The notes beneath the pieces are model-generated. The model did no database searches. It was not told the DNA's origin and was given only the letters and a program-made list of their open reading frames with translations. Shown piece after piece: positions 45,797 through 52,879 of a stretch of 64,000 bases of DNA. Each line of letters starts with the position of its first letter. Position 1 is the stretch's first letter. The stretch is from Pedobacter cryoconitis (GTDB lineage: Bacteria > Bacteroidota > Bacteroidia > Sphingobacteriales > Sphingobacteriaceae). The DNA lies in NCBI RefSeq assembly GCF_001590605.1, contig NZ_CP014504.1, positions 5,456,001-5,520,000 on the forward strand. The letters are read 5' to 3'. Made by a program: the position numbers and the translations under genes.

Positions 45797-46813
45797 ATGC
45801 TTGTATTACAAGAAAATATATCCCTTAAACCTTACAATACTTTTGGTATTGATGTCAAAGCGCGCTTCTTTGTTGAAATCTTTACTGAAAACGACCTGGT
45901 AGAACTAAGGAATCATCCGGTATTCAAAGCCAATAAATTGCTGGTACTTGGAGGGGGGAGTAATGTGCTTTTTACTGAAGACTATGCTGGTCTGGTGTTG
46001 AAGGTCAGTATTCCTGATATTATTGCCGAAGTTACAGATAGTCAGGTTTTTGTTACTGCTGGAGCAGGTGTAATATGGAATGATCTGGTGAACTATTGCG
46101 TAGAGAATGGTTTTGCAGGAATGGAAAATTTAAGTCTTATTCCAGGGACTGTAGGTGCGTCTCCGGTCCAGAATATAGGTGCCTATGGAGTAGAACTTAA
46201 AGATGTATTTGAATCTTGTGAGGCATTTGAACTGTCTACAGGTGAGCTTAAGAATTTTGAGTATGATGATTGCCATTTCGCTTACAGAGACAGTGTTTTT
46301 AAAAATGAATTAAAAGGTCAATATATTATTACGCGTGTCAATTTCAGACTATTTACCCGTATCAGAATCAATTCTCAGTATGGTGCTATACAATCGCTGC
46401 TTGCTGAAAGAAGAATTACACATCCTACAATCACAGATATTTCAAAGATTGTTGCAGAGATCAGAGTAAGTAAATTGCCAGATCCGTCAACCATCGGTAA
46501 TGCGGGAAGTTTCTTTAAGAACCCTATAATTGAACGTTCGAAATTTGAAGGGTTAAAACATGATTTTCCTGCAATGATCAGTTACCCGGTTGGCCAGGAT
46601 AAAGTTAAACTTGCAGCAGGCTGGCTTATCGAGCAGTGTGGTTTTAAAGGAATTACTGAAGGCCATACTGGAACCTGGAAAAATCAGGCATTAGTGCTGG
46701 TTAACCATGGTGGTGCAACTGGTAAGGAAGTGTATAGTTTTTCAGAAAAAATTATAGACACTGTATGTTCTAAATTTGATGTAAAACTGGAACGGGAAGT
46801 GAATATCCTGTAA
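45797..46813 (+). CDS. murB: UDP-N-acetylenolpyruvoylglucosamine reductase
   Basis: A cytoplasmic FAD enzyme that reduces UDP-GlcNAc-enolpyruvate to UDP-MurNAc in peptidoglycan synthesis. The 338-residue protein has the FAD-binding blocks LGGGSNVLFTEDYAGLV and SLIPGTVGASPVQNIGAYG. The active-site region includes FAYRDSVFKNE. The C-terminal domain carries GNAGSFFKNPII, whose Ser is the proton donor, and LIEQCGFKG. This is the longer type I enzyme, like E. coli. A -7-like box TACATTTG is at 45765-45772. The gene is monocistronic. Confidence 0.97.
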   Translation: MLVLQENISLKPYNTFGIDVKARFFVEIFTENDLVELRNHPVFKANKLLVLGGGSNVLFTEDYAGLVLKVSIPDIIAEVTDSQVFVTAGAGVIWNDLVNYCVENGFAGMENLSLIPGTVGASPVQNIGAYGVELKDVFESCEAFELSTGELKNFEYDDCHFAYRDSVFKNELKGQYIITRVNFRLFTRIRINSQYGAIQSLLAERRITHPTITDISKIVAEIRVSKLPDPSTIGNAGSFFKNPIIERSKFEGLKHDFPAMISYPVGQDKVKLAAGWLIEQCGFKGITEGHTGTWKNQALVLVNHGGATGKEVYSFSEKIIDTVCSKFDVKLEREVNIL

Positions 46814-46847
46814 CAATTGTGTGATTTTCACAACTATAAGAGTTTTT

Positions 46848-46887
46848 TTCATGGTTAAACAATTAAATCTATGTGTTTAACCATGAA
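46848..46887 (+). terminator. 14-bp inverted repeat after murB
   Basis: TTCATGGTTAAACA (46848-46861) pairs exactly with TGTTTAACCATGAA (46874-46887) and is followed by a T-run (46890-46896). It is a plausible terminator for murB, though its low G+C also allows an operator role for the sigma gene downstream. Confidence 0.6.
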
Positions 46888-47005
46888 TCATTTTTTTGGT
46901 ACATATGTTGTATAAGTGTTAATATACAAGATTAAACAAACTCGATAACGCCACTTTTTAAAAAGTCTTGTTTGCTTGCTTTTTTAACCTTAAAACTTAA
47001 ACACT

Positions 47006-47536
47006 ATGACAAAAAATGAATTCAACCTTCAGCTTCACAACCACTCGGTTTCCTTGCAGTCATTCGCTTTAAATTTTACTAAAGATATTGAAGATGCAAA
47101 CGACTTAGTTCAGGATACTATGCTGAAAGCGGTTACCTATTACAGTAAGTTTAAAGAAGGAACAAATTTGAAAGGGTGGTTATTCACCATCATGAAAAAT
47201 ACCTTTATTAACAATTACAGACGTTTGGTTAAAACAAATGCATTAATTACTAAATCTGAGGATATTTCATCTGCAAATTTGCATTATAGTGCCACTAAAA
47301 ATACAATAGATAGTAAGTTTATTATTGGTGATATTAATAAGGCTTTAGCTACTTTACAGCCTGAATACTATGTGCCTTTCATTAAATATTTTGAAGGCTA
47401 TAAATATCATGAGATTGCAGATATGCTTGAAATTCCAATCGGTACAGTAAAAACAAGAATCCACGTAGCCCGTCAGATCTTGAAAAAGTACCTTAAAACA
47501 TATTCAAAAGAGATTTTGGGAACAGAAATCGTTTAG
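47006..47536 (+). CDS. ECF-type RNA polymerase sigma factor
   Basis: A 176-residue group IV sigma factor. Region 2 is seen as FALNFTKDIEDANDLVQDTMLKAV with NLKGWLFTIMKNTFINNYRR, and region 4 as FEGYKYHEIADMLEIPIGTVKTRIHVAR with the promoter-recognition helix (about residues 140-165). No anti-sigma gene is adjacent on either side. Bacteroidota commonly have such a lone, highly conserved ECF of 165-180 residues. What it controls cannot be seen here. It has its own terminator. Confidence 0.92.
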   Translation: MTKNEFNLQLHNHSVSLQSFALNFTKDIEDANDLVQDTMLKAVTYYSKFKEGTNLKGWLFTIMKNTFINNYRRLVKTNALITKSEDISSANLHYSATKNTIDSKFIIGDINKALATLQPEYYVPFIKYFEGYKYHEIADMLEIPIGTVKTRIHVARQILKKYLKTYSKEILGTEIV

Positions 47537-47556
47537 ATACTCTTTTTCTTTTAATG

Positions 47557-47592
47557 AAAAGCAGCTATATGAAAAATAGCTGCTTTTTTTTT
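47557..47592 (+). terminator. intrinsic terminator of the sigma gene
   Basis: An 11-bp stem, AAAAGCAGCTA / TAGCTGCTTTT (47557-47567 and 47577-47587), continuing into a T-run of nine. Confidence 0.9.
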
Positions 47593-47670
47593 GGGATATT
47601 GGCAGAGGAAAAAGAAAGTGGTTTAGTCGGATCAAAAGTATATTTTTGGTCTTCAGACTTATCCTGTTAA

Positions 47671-48348
47671 ATGAACTATACTTATTTATTGATTAACCTG
47701 GCACTTTTGTTATTGCCGGTTTTACTATTTTCTATCCGGCAACTGAACTTTACTGACAATAGTAAATTCATAATTCTTGCTGTTTTAATCAGCGTTTTTG
47801 CTTTCTCTATTCCTACGGAATTTATGACGCAATTAAAAGTGATTGTATTTAATCCGCCTTACCTGAGTGGAATGACTTTATGGCAATTACCAGTGGAAGA
47901 GTTGCTGTTGTTGTTTCTTTTACCTTTAAGCGGGATAGCGGTTTACCTGTTCCTTAATCATCGTTTTCCAGACAATGGTCCTGAAAAATATAGCCTGGCT
48001 TTTAGCAACATTATGTTGGGTGTATGTATTGCTATGCTCTATTTTGGCCATCAAAAGTTATATACACTTTTTACATTTTCGATTCTGTTTGTATTTATCC
48101 TTTATATCGAATATGTGAATAGCATCAGATTTATGTACCGTTTTTACCGCGCATTCCTGGTGACCTTAATCCCATTTTATATCGTATATGGTGTGCTGGC
48201 TAATTTGCCTGTTTTACAATATAACAGCGCTGAAACATTGAACTTTAATCAGTTTAATATTCCTTTTGAAACTCCTTTTTATTTTATGGGGATGTTATTG
48301 CTGAGTATTTATCTTTTTGAGTTTTTTAAATTAAGATCACGTCGTTAA
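47671..48348 (+). CDS. lycopene-cyclase-domain membrane protein, divergent (CrtYcd-like)
   Basis: A 225-residue polytopic protein with about seven helices. It has the two-repeat layout of heterodimer-type lycopene beta-cyclases (CrtYcd). The first repeat has FNPPYLSGMTLWQLPVEELL (60-79), including the LPxEE motif; the second has FNIPFETPFYFMG (196-208), where active homologues usually have IPxED. The acidic residue after Glu200 is replaced by Thr, and the WDE-type motif before FNP is replaced by IPTEFMT. Cyclase activity is therefore uncertain. No other carotenoid gene is nearby. Its stop codon overlaps the start of a cytochrome b5 gene (TAATG). A -7-like TATTTTTG lies at 47641-47648. Confidence 0.75.
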   Translation: MNYTYLLINLALLLLPVLLFSIRQLNFTDNSKFIILAVLISVFAFSIPTEFMTQLKVIVFNPPYLSGMTLWQLPVEELLLLFLLPLSGIAVYLFLNHRFPDNGPEKYSLAFSNIMLGVCIAMLYFGHQKLYTLFTFSILFVFILYIEYVNSIRFMYRFYRAFLVTLIPFYIVYGVLANLPVLQYNSAETLNFNQFNIPFETPFYFMGMLLLSIYLFEFFKLRSRR

Positions 48349-48587
48349 TGGAGCTGCCAGAATTCACTAAACAACAATTGGCGTTGAGAAATGGACAGGA
48401 CAAGCCGCAAATATGGGTGGCTTACCTTGGGTTGATCTATGACGTTGGGGAAAGCCGGCTGTGGAAAAATGGAAAGCATTATGAGCATTGGGCCGGACAG
48501 GATCTAACTGATGAATTAGCAGATGCACCACATTCAGAAACTGTATTTGAAAAGTTTACCGCAATTGGTAAACTGAAAAGTTACTAA
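48348..48587 (+). CDS. small cytochrome b5-like heme protein
   Basis: A soluble 79-residue protein made of little more than one cytochrome b5-type domain. It has the entry strand FTKQQLALRNGQ, IWVAYLGLIYDV, and the heme region GKHYEHWAGQDLTDELADAPHS, with His44 or His47 and His62 as candidate axial ligands. It has no signal peptide. It is translationally coupled to the lycopene-cyclase-like gene by a one-base stop/start overlap. It could pass electrons to a membrane-bound desaturase or hydroxylase, or to the partner protein; this is inference. Confidence 0.85.
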   Translation: MELPEFTKQQLALRNGQDKPQIWVAYLGLIYDVGESRLWKNGKHYEHWAGQDLTDELADAPHSETVFEKFTAIGKLKSY

Positions 48588-48619
48588 AAAAGCATCAGTC
48601 AGTTAAGCTGATGCTTTTT
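48587..48619 (+). terminator. intrinsic terminator of the cyclase-like/cytochrome b5 operon
   Basis: A 12-bp stem, AAAAAGCATCAG / CTGATGCTTTTT (48587-48598 and 48608-48619), with a 9-nt loop. Confidence 0.9.
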
Positions 48620-48660
48620 GATTCAGAATCATTTTCTGCCATTTAACGGCGTATGGGTAA

Positions 48661-49584
48661 TTAAGCTTCAGTCAGTGTGAAAGCGCTCAGGTTTACAAAT
48701 TCTTGTATACGGCCGGCAACTTCTGCTTCTGTAAGGTTGACGATTTTTTCTGTACCGAATTTCTCTACACAGAAAGATGCTAAGGCAGAACCATAAATGA
48801 TTGCATTTTTCATTGTATCGAAGTTGATTGTTCCAACTTTCGCTAAATAACCAATAAAGCCACCAGCAAAAGTATCACCTGCACCAGTTGGATCGAAAAC
48901 TTCTGCAAGAGGAAGGGCAGGAGTAGAGAATACTTTATCTTCGTGGAAAAGTAATGCACCATGTTCACCTTTTTTAATGATCAGGTATTTTGGGCCCATC
49001 TCCAGAATTTTCTTCGCTGCTTTAACTAATGAATATTCGCCTGAAAGCTGACGTGCTTCTTCATCATTGATCGTTAATACATCAATCATTTTAAGCGTAT
49101 CCAGCAAATCATTCAATGCAATGTCCATCCAGAAGTTCATCGTATCTAAAACGATTAGTTTAGGCCTGTTTTTAAGACGTTTGATGACTGTTTGCTGTAC
49201 TTGTGGGGTAAGATTACCTAACATCAGGTATTCGCAGTCCTGGTAGCTCTCAGGGATAATCGGGTCAAAATCCGCCAAAACATTCAGTTCAGTAATTAAA
49301 GTATCTCTGCTGTTCATGTCATTGTGGTACTTTCCTGACCAGAAAAATGATTTTTCACCTTCTTTTATTTGCAGTCCTTCAGTATCAATACCATGTTTTG
49401 TGAAGGTACTAATGTCTTCCTGGTGGAAGTCATCACCTACAACTCCGACGATTTTCACCTTATTGTAGAAGTAAGAAGCAGCCAAACTTGCGTAAGTTGC
49501 AGCTCCTCCTACTATTTTATCGGTCTTTCCGAAGGGAGTTTCAATTGCATCGAATGCTACAGTCCCTATGATTATCAGGCTCAT
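48661..49584 (-). CDS. PfkB-family sugar/nucleoside kinase
   Basis: A ribokinase-fold enzyme of 307 residues. It begins with the substrate domain (IIGTVAFDAIETPFGKTDKIVGGAATYASLAASYF) and ends with the ATP/anion-hole motif DPTGAGDTFAGGFIGYL, whose base is Asp237. The substrate is not obvious from the sequence; Bacteroidota homologues are usually annotated only as sugar kinase. It is convergent with the cytochrome b5 operon and separate from it. Confidence 0.92.
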   Translation of the reverse strand: MSLIIIGTVAFDAIETPFGKTDKIVGGAATYASLAASYFYNKVKIVGVVGDDFHQEDISTFTKHGIDTEGLQIKEGEKSFFWSGKYHNDMNSRDTLITELNVLADFDPIIPESYQDCEYLMLGNLTPQVQQTVIKRLKNRPKLIVLDTMNFWMDIALNDLLDTLKMIDVLTINDEEARQLSGEYSLVKAAKKILEMGPKYLIIKKGEHGALLFHEDKVFSTPALPLAEVFDPTGAGDTFAGGFIGYLAKVGTINFDTMKNAIIYGSALASFCVEKFGTEKIVNLTEAEVAGRIQEFVNLSAFTLTEA

Positions 49585-49730
49585 ATGTTTTATTTTAATT
49601 TTTTTTGAAAAATATTGTCTACAAATATTGCATAAATAATTTAAAAGCCCTAATATTGCATTCCCAAAACGAACGAAGCTTTATGTTGTTTATTAAAGCA
49701 GAGAAAAACGTTTTCGGATAACCAGAGTAC

Positions 49731-49804
49731 TCCTTCTTAGCTCAGCTGGTTAGAGCATCTGACTGTTAATCAGAGGGTCGCTGGTTCGAGCCCAGCAGAG
49801 GGAG
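49731..49804 (+). tRNA. tRNA-Asn (GTT), copy 1
   Basis: A 74-nt cloverleaf. The acceptor TCCTTCT pairs with AGAGGGA (one T:G pair). The D arm is AGCTCAGCTGGTTAGAGC, the anticodon loop CTGTTAA gives anticodon GTT, and the T arm GCTGG-TTCGAGC-CCAGC is intact. The discriminator is G, as expected for Asn. Full CCA is not encoded. Confidence 0.97.
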
Positions 49805-49810
49805 CAGATT

Positions 49811-49844
49811 AAAAACCTTTCAGCATCATGTTGAAAGGTTTTTT
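49811..49844 (+). terminator. terminator after tRNA-Asn copy 1
   Basis: AAAAACCTTTCA pairs with TGAAAGGTTTTT, followed by further T residues. Confidence 0.88.
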
Positions 49845-49924
49845 CTGTTAAAGTAGAGGGCATTGCCTTTTATATTACGCTTTACCTTTTTAAAAAAGGC
49901 GTTATTTTTTTAAAAAACCAGCAC

Positions 49925-49998
49925 TCCTTCTTAGCTCAGCTGGTTAGAGCATCTGACTGTTAATCAGAGGGTCGCTGGTTCGAGCCCAGCAGAGGGAG
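49925..49998 (+). tRNA. tRNA-Asn (GTT), copy 2
   Basis: Identical over all 74 nt to the copy at 49731-49804. It has a separate terminator, so the two are separate or read-through transcription units rather than a single processed pair. Confidence 0.97.
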
Positions 49999-50026
49999 CA
50001 AAGATTTTCAGGAATGAAAATCACTT

Positions 50027-50062
50027 AAAAACCCCATTCTAACTATTAGGATGGGGTTTTTT
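50027..50062 (+). terminator. terminator after tRNA-Asn copy 2
   Basis: AAAAACCCCATTCT pairs with AGGATGGGGTTTTT (one wobble), with a 7-nt loop and trailing T residues. Confidence 0.88.
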
Positions 50063-50279
50063 AAAAAGGTGACTTTGATAATTTTTGTTTATCTCTTTCC
50101 TAGGTTTGTCATCTTAACAGTTTATACATCAGTAGCGTCCGCCTTAATCAACATTGTTGTTAAAATAACATAAGATAAACGAATTTAAACCGCTTATCTT
50201 GTTAAAATTTTACAACCAAGGCCTACAAGCACTCTATAAAGAATTCAATATCATATATTTGGCATATACATACATTAAT

Positions 50280-50352
50280 AGCTCGCCAAAAGTCATAATT
50301 TTTACATAGATTTGGCGAGCTATCGATTTTAATATCTCGCCAAATCTATGTA
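50280..50352. promoter_or_regulatory. triple inverted-repeat operator-like region before the DUF234 ATPase
   Basis: The motif AGCTCGCCAAA occurs at 50280-50290, its complement TTTGGCGAGCT at 50311-50321, and CTCGCCAAA again at 50336-50344. The second and third are extended to perfect 17-bp arms: TACATAGATTTGGCGAG (50303-50319) and its complement (50336-50352). TAGATTTG inside the arms matches the -7 promoter consensus, on both strands. The region lies 33 nt before the ATPase start. Nothing similar is seen elsewhere in the window. Confidence 0.7.
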
Positions 50353-50384
50353 TATTTACTGAGGGATGTTAATTTTAATCTTGT

Positions 50385-51821
50385 ATGGAAAAGCTTATTG
50401 GCAGGAAAGCGGAAATAAATATCTTAAAAGAAGCACTAACCTCTAACGAAGCCGAACTCGTTGCGGTTTATGGACGAAGAAGAGTAGGCAAGACATTTCT
50501 AATCGGCCAGGTTTATAGCCGGAATTTAATTTGTGAGTTTTCAGGTGTACATAATGCCCCTGTGCACGAGCAATTGGATAATTTTAGAAATGTTATCGCA
50601 CAGGCATTGAATTCACCAATTCCTCCGGCAATTCCTAAAAACTGGACTGAGGCATTCAGGTTGTTAATCAATTTCTCCGGGCCTTTGCTAAAAAAACAAA
50701 AAGCGGTTATTTTCTTTGATGAATTTCCATGGCTGAGTTCACCCAAATCTGGATTTCTATCAGCCTTTGAGTATTTTTGGAATTCATGGGGTTCAAAACA
50801 AGAAAATCTAATTGTTGCGATATGCGGTTCTGCAGCCTCATGGATGATCAAAAATATTGTAAATAATAAAGGTGGATTACATAATAGGATCACTCGAAGA
50901 ATGCGCCTGCTTCCTTTCACGCTCTATGAAACTTCCGCTTATCTCAAAACCAAGTCGGTAAACCTGGATCAATATCAAATATTACAAGTTTATATGGCAT
51001 TGGGAGGAATACCACATTATCTAAAAGAGATAAAAAAGGGGGAAAGTGCCACTCAAATTATTGATAAGTTGTGCTTCACTAAGGATGGGTTATTGGTTAA
51101 TGAATTTAAAAATCTTTATAGCTCTTTGTTCGAAATGGCTGATAGACATATTGGAGTAGTCAAAGCACTTGCTGCAAAGTCTTCTGGATTAACTCGAAAT
51201 GAAATCATCTCGGAATGCGGGTTAGTTAGTGGTGGCGGGACGACCAAATTATTGGACGAGTTGATGGAATCCGGCTTTGTAAGCATTTATCTTCCATTTC
51301 AAAGAAACGTTAAGAAATCAATATATAAACTCGCTGATGAATATAGTTTGTTTTACCTAAAATTTATTGAGCATTCCAGGACAACAGGTCAGGGAACATG
51401 GATGAAGAAGGCGAGCTCACAATCATGGAAAAGTTGGAGCGGAATAGCTTTTGAAAGTATTTGCCTAAAGCATACTGTCCAGATCAAGCAAGCCATCGGA
51501 ATCTCGGGCATCTATACAGAAGAATCAGCCTGGAGGTTTGCGCCAGGTAAATTAGGTCAGGGAGCCCAGGTTGATCTGCTTTTAGATAGGCAAGATGTAT
51601 GTATAAGCATTTGCGAAATTAAATTTTCCAACGAAGAATATGCAATTAGCAAGTCCTATGCCGCCGAACTCCAGGACAAATTGAATATTTTTAAAGCGGA
51701 AACAAAAACAAAGAAGACCTTATTCCTGACAATGGTCACGACCTATGGTACGAAGGATAACATATATAAAACTGGGTTAGTCCAAAACGAGGTGACTATG
51801 GACGATTTGTTCAAAGCATAG
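50385..51821 (+). CDS. AAA-type ATPase with C-terminal DUF234 (archaeal ATPase family)
   Basis: This 478-residue protein has an N-terminal ATPase domain: start LIGRKAEINILKEAL, Walker A GRRRVGKT (residues 30-37) and Walker B AVIFFDEFPWL (about 108-118). A helical winged region follows. The C-terminal DUF234 domain shows a PD-(D/E)XK nuclease-like arrangement, with Asp397 in QVDLLLDR and Glu411/Lys413 in CEIKF. The family is common in archaea and Bacteroidota, often in accessory DNA, and its role is unknown; DNA binding or cleavage is an inference. It stands alone after two tRNA genes and before mobile-element debris, behind an unusual inverted-repeat array. Confidence 0.9.
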   Translation: MEKLIGRKAEINILKEALTSNEAELVAVYGRRRVGKTFLIGQVYSRNLICEFSGVHNAPVHEQLDNFRNVIAQALNSPIPPAIPKNWTEAFRLLINFSGPLLKKQKAVIFFDEFPWLSSPKSGFLSAFEYFWNSWGSKQENLIVAICGSAASWMIKNIVNNKGGLHNRITRRMRLLPFTLYETSAYLKTKSVNLDQYQILQVYMALGGIPHYLKEIKKGESATQIIDKLCFTKDGLLVNEFKNLYSSLFEMADRHIGVVKALAAKSSGLTRNEIISECGLVSGGGTTKLLDELMESGFVSIYLPFQRNVKKSIYKLADEYSLFYLKFIEHSRTTGQGTWMKKASSQSWKSWSGIAFESICLKHTVQIKQAIGISGIYTEESAWRFAPGKLGQGAQVDLLLDRQDVCISICEIKFSNEEYAISKSYAAELQDKLNIFKAETKTKKTLFLTMVTTYGTKDNIYKTGLVQNEVTMDDLFKA

Positions 51822-52009
51822 AGATATAAAAATTTAAAGGATCAAGTCATAAACTTGTGGATTAGGGATTAAATTTCAAGTTTTGTGTTTGAGATTTTTT
51901 GAGTTCAAAGCAGATGGTTACGAGAGTTCAAAACAGCTGGTTAAGATTCTTTAATAAGCTAATTACTTCCTGATTTTATAGTTCAATTTATCAGTATTAA
52001 ACGCCCTGA

Positions 52010-52267
52010 TTACTTTGATAAGAGATCGGTCCACGCTTCAGCGGAATTCTTAGGGAGAGGAAAGATCCTGATTTTTCCAGGCTTGCTACTTTTACGAAAG
52101 TTCTCTGATGTCTTTTTGGTTTCCATTGCTTGTTTCATTGTACCCAGTACAGAACTTTTGAAACAACCAGTACGCCAAACTGCTGCTTTAAAAATGAAAT
52201 CGCCCAGGATTCCCTTTGAAAATTTACCCATTAAACTTCCCATAATAAATAATTGCTTTTCCACCAA
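52010..52267 (-). CDS. small hypothetical protein or fragment
   Basis: A frame of 85 codons. It contains MGSLMGKFSKGILGDFIFKAAVWRTG, whose GKxSxGILGxF start is faintly like the N terminus of DUF6266 proteins of Pedobacter relatives. The C-terminal part is basic (RKSSKPGKIRIFPLPKN). If it is related, it is a short remnant. No ribosome binding site or partner gene supports it strongly, and another start (ATG at residue 9) is equally possible. Treat as tentative. Confidence 0.3.
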   Translation of the reverse strand: MVEKQLFIMGSLMGKFSKGILGDFIFKAAVWRTGCFKSSVLGTMKQAMETKKTSENFRKSSKPGKIRIFPLPKNSAEAWTDLLSK

Positions 52268-52309
52268 TGTAAGCTATTCGCGTTGAAGATTATCCTGATG
52301 CGTAAAAAA

Positions 52310-52359
52310 TGTCCGTAATTGTCCGCAGCTGTCTGCAATTGTCCACAGTTGTCCGTGGG
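52310..52359. repeat. five 10-bp tandem repeats (TGTCCGNAAT type)
   Basis: Consecutive units TGTCCGTAAT, TGTCCGCAGC, TGTCTGCAAT, TGTCCACAGT and TGTCCGTGGG. The period of one helical turn puts each TGTCC on the same face of the DNA, as in iterons or other protein-binding arrays. Confidence 0.75.
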
Positions 52360-52461
52360 TTAGTCAAAGGGGGAATTATAATTTCATTAATCTTCAACTA
52401 GTTATGGTTTGGTTGTGCCTGAGTGGTGGTCGGGATGACACCAGGCTGTAAACGGGCTGTA

Positions 52462-52517
52462 AGCATGGCAGGTCTAAGTCATTTCAACTAGTTGTTTGGA
52501 CTTGGACTTGCCATGCT
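52462..52517. repeat. 56-nt hairpin with 19-bp stem
   Basis: Positions 52462-52480 pair with 52499-52517. There are two G:T positions and no mismatch. The loop contains the palindrome CAACTAGTTG exactly on the symmetry axis (52485-52494). CAACTAGTTA also occurs near 52397. No T-run follows, so this is not a terminator; oriT-like, recombination or structured-RNA roles are possible. Confidence 0.7.
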
Positions 52518-52550
52518 CTCGCGTTACTTTAGCACTGCTCTTACCCTAAC

Positions 52551-52594
52551 GAGTACCCGACCAGTACCCGACCAGTACTCGGACAGTACCCGGC
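52551..52594. repeat. four 11-bp tandem repeats (CAGTACCCGAC type)
   Basis: Units GAGTACCCGAC, CAGTACCCGAC, CAGTACTCGGA and CAGTACCCGGC follow without gaps. They are more G+C-rich than the surroundings and lie 34 nt after the large hairpin. Confidence 0.75.
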
Positions 52595-52669
52595 CGATAT
52601 AGATTTATTATTTAGCTATTTTGAATTTATTTACGAACAGCCCGGCCTTGTTTCGGCTGAGTCATTCCC

Positions 52670-52810
52670 ATGCAAATGGAAAGCTGTCAGCGCAACTTCC
52701 AGAGGCATAAGAGCATCCGCGACAGCAAAGACTTTCTGCTGAGCGTGTCAAAATTTATGCTTAAAAAAGAGCCTGCTCCAAAAGTTAATGACTTGATCCG
52801 TTTTAAATAG
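52670..52810 (+). CDS. 46-residue open frame, possible mobile-element gene fragment
   Basis: An ATG-to-TAG frame encodes a basic peptide containing NFQRHKSIRDSKDFLLSV and a KKEPAPKVNDLIRFK tail. An in-frame TGA precedes it, so it cannot be longer on the 5' side. I do not recognise a family. It may be the end of a lost gene of a mobilisable element, given the repeats upstream. Confidence 0.25.
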   Translation: MQMESCQRNFQRHKSIRDSKDFLLSVSKFMLKKEPAPKVNDLIRFK

Positions 52811-52845
52811 TACCACAAGTTGTACAAAATTATTAAGATTTACCC

Positions 52846-52873
52846 TTGATATACAATTCATTAACTATATTTG
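52846..52873 (+). promoter_or_regulatory. Bacteroidota-type promoter of the cupin gene
   Basis: TTG at 52846-52848, 17 nt, TATATTTG at 52866-52873. Only 6 nt separate it from the ATG at 52880, so a nearly leaderless mRNA is expected. Confidence 0.6.
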
Positions 52874-52879
52874 CAATCA

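Larger units (their letters stand above)
51822..52845. other. about 1 kb of mobile-element debris
   Basis: Between the DUF234 ATPase and the cupin gene no full-length gene is present. The stretch holds one doubtful minus-strand frame (52010-52267), two tandem-repeat arrays, the 56-nt hairpin and a 46-codon frame. Its middle part (about 52400-52740) is visibly richer in G+C than the rest of the window, which suggests a foreign origin, probably an eroded plasmid or conjugative/mobilisable element. Confidence 0.5.

Noticed and set aside
50303-50352. Invertible promoter (phase-variation switch)
   Set aside because: The inverted arms are only 16 bp apart and no recombinase gene is nearby, so DNA inversion is less likely than an operator.
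50513-50920. A 135-codon minus-strand frame inside the DUF234 ATPase gene
   Set aside because: It covers the Walker A-Walker B region of the ATPase on the other strand and has no domain of its own.
52310-52594. CRISPR-like array
   Set aside because: The repeats are 10-11 bp and directly adjoining, with no unique spacers and no cas genes in the window.
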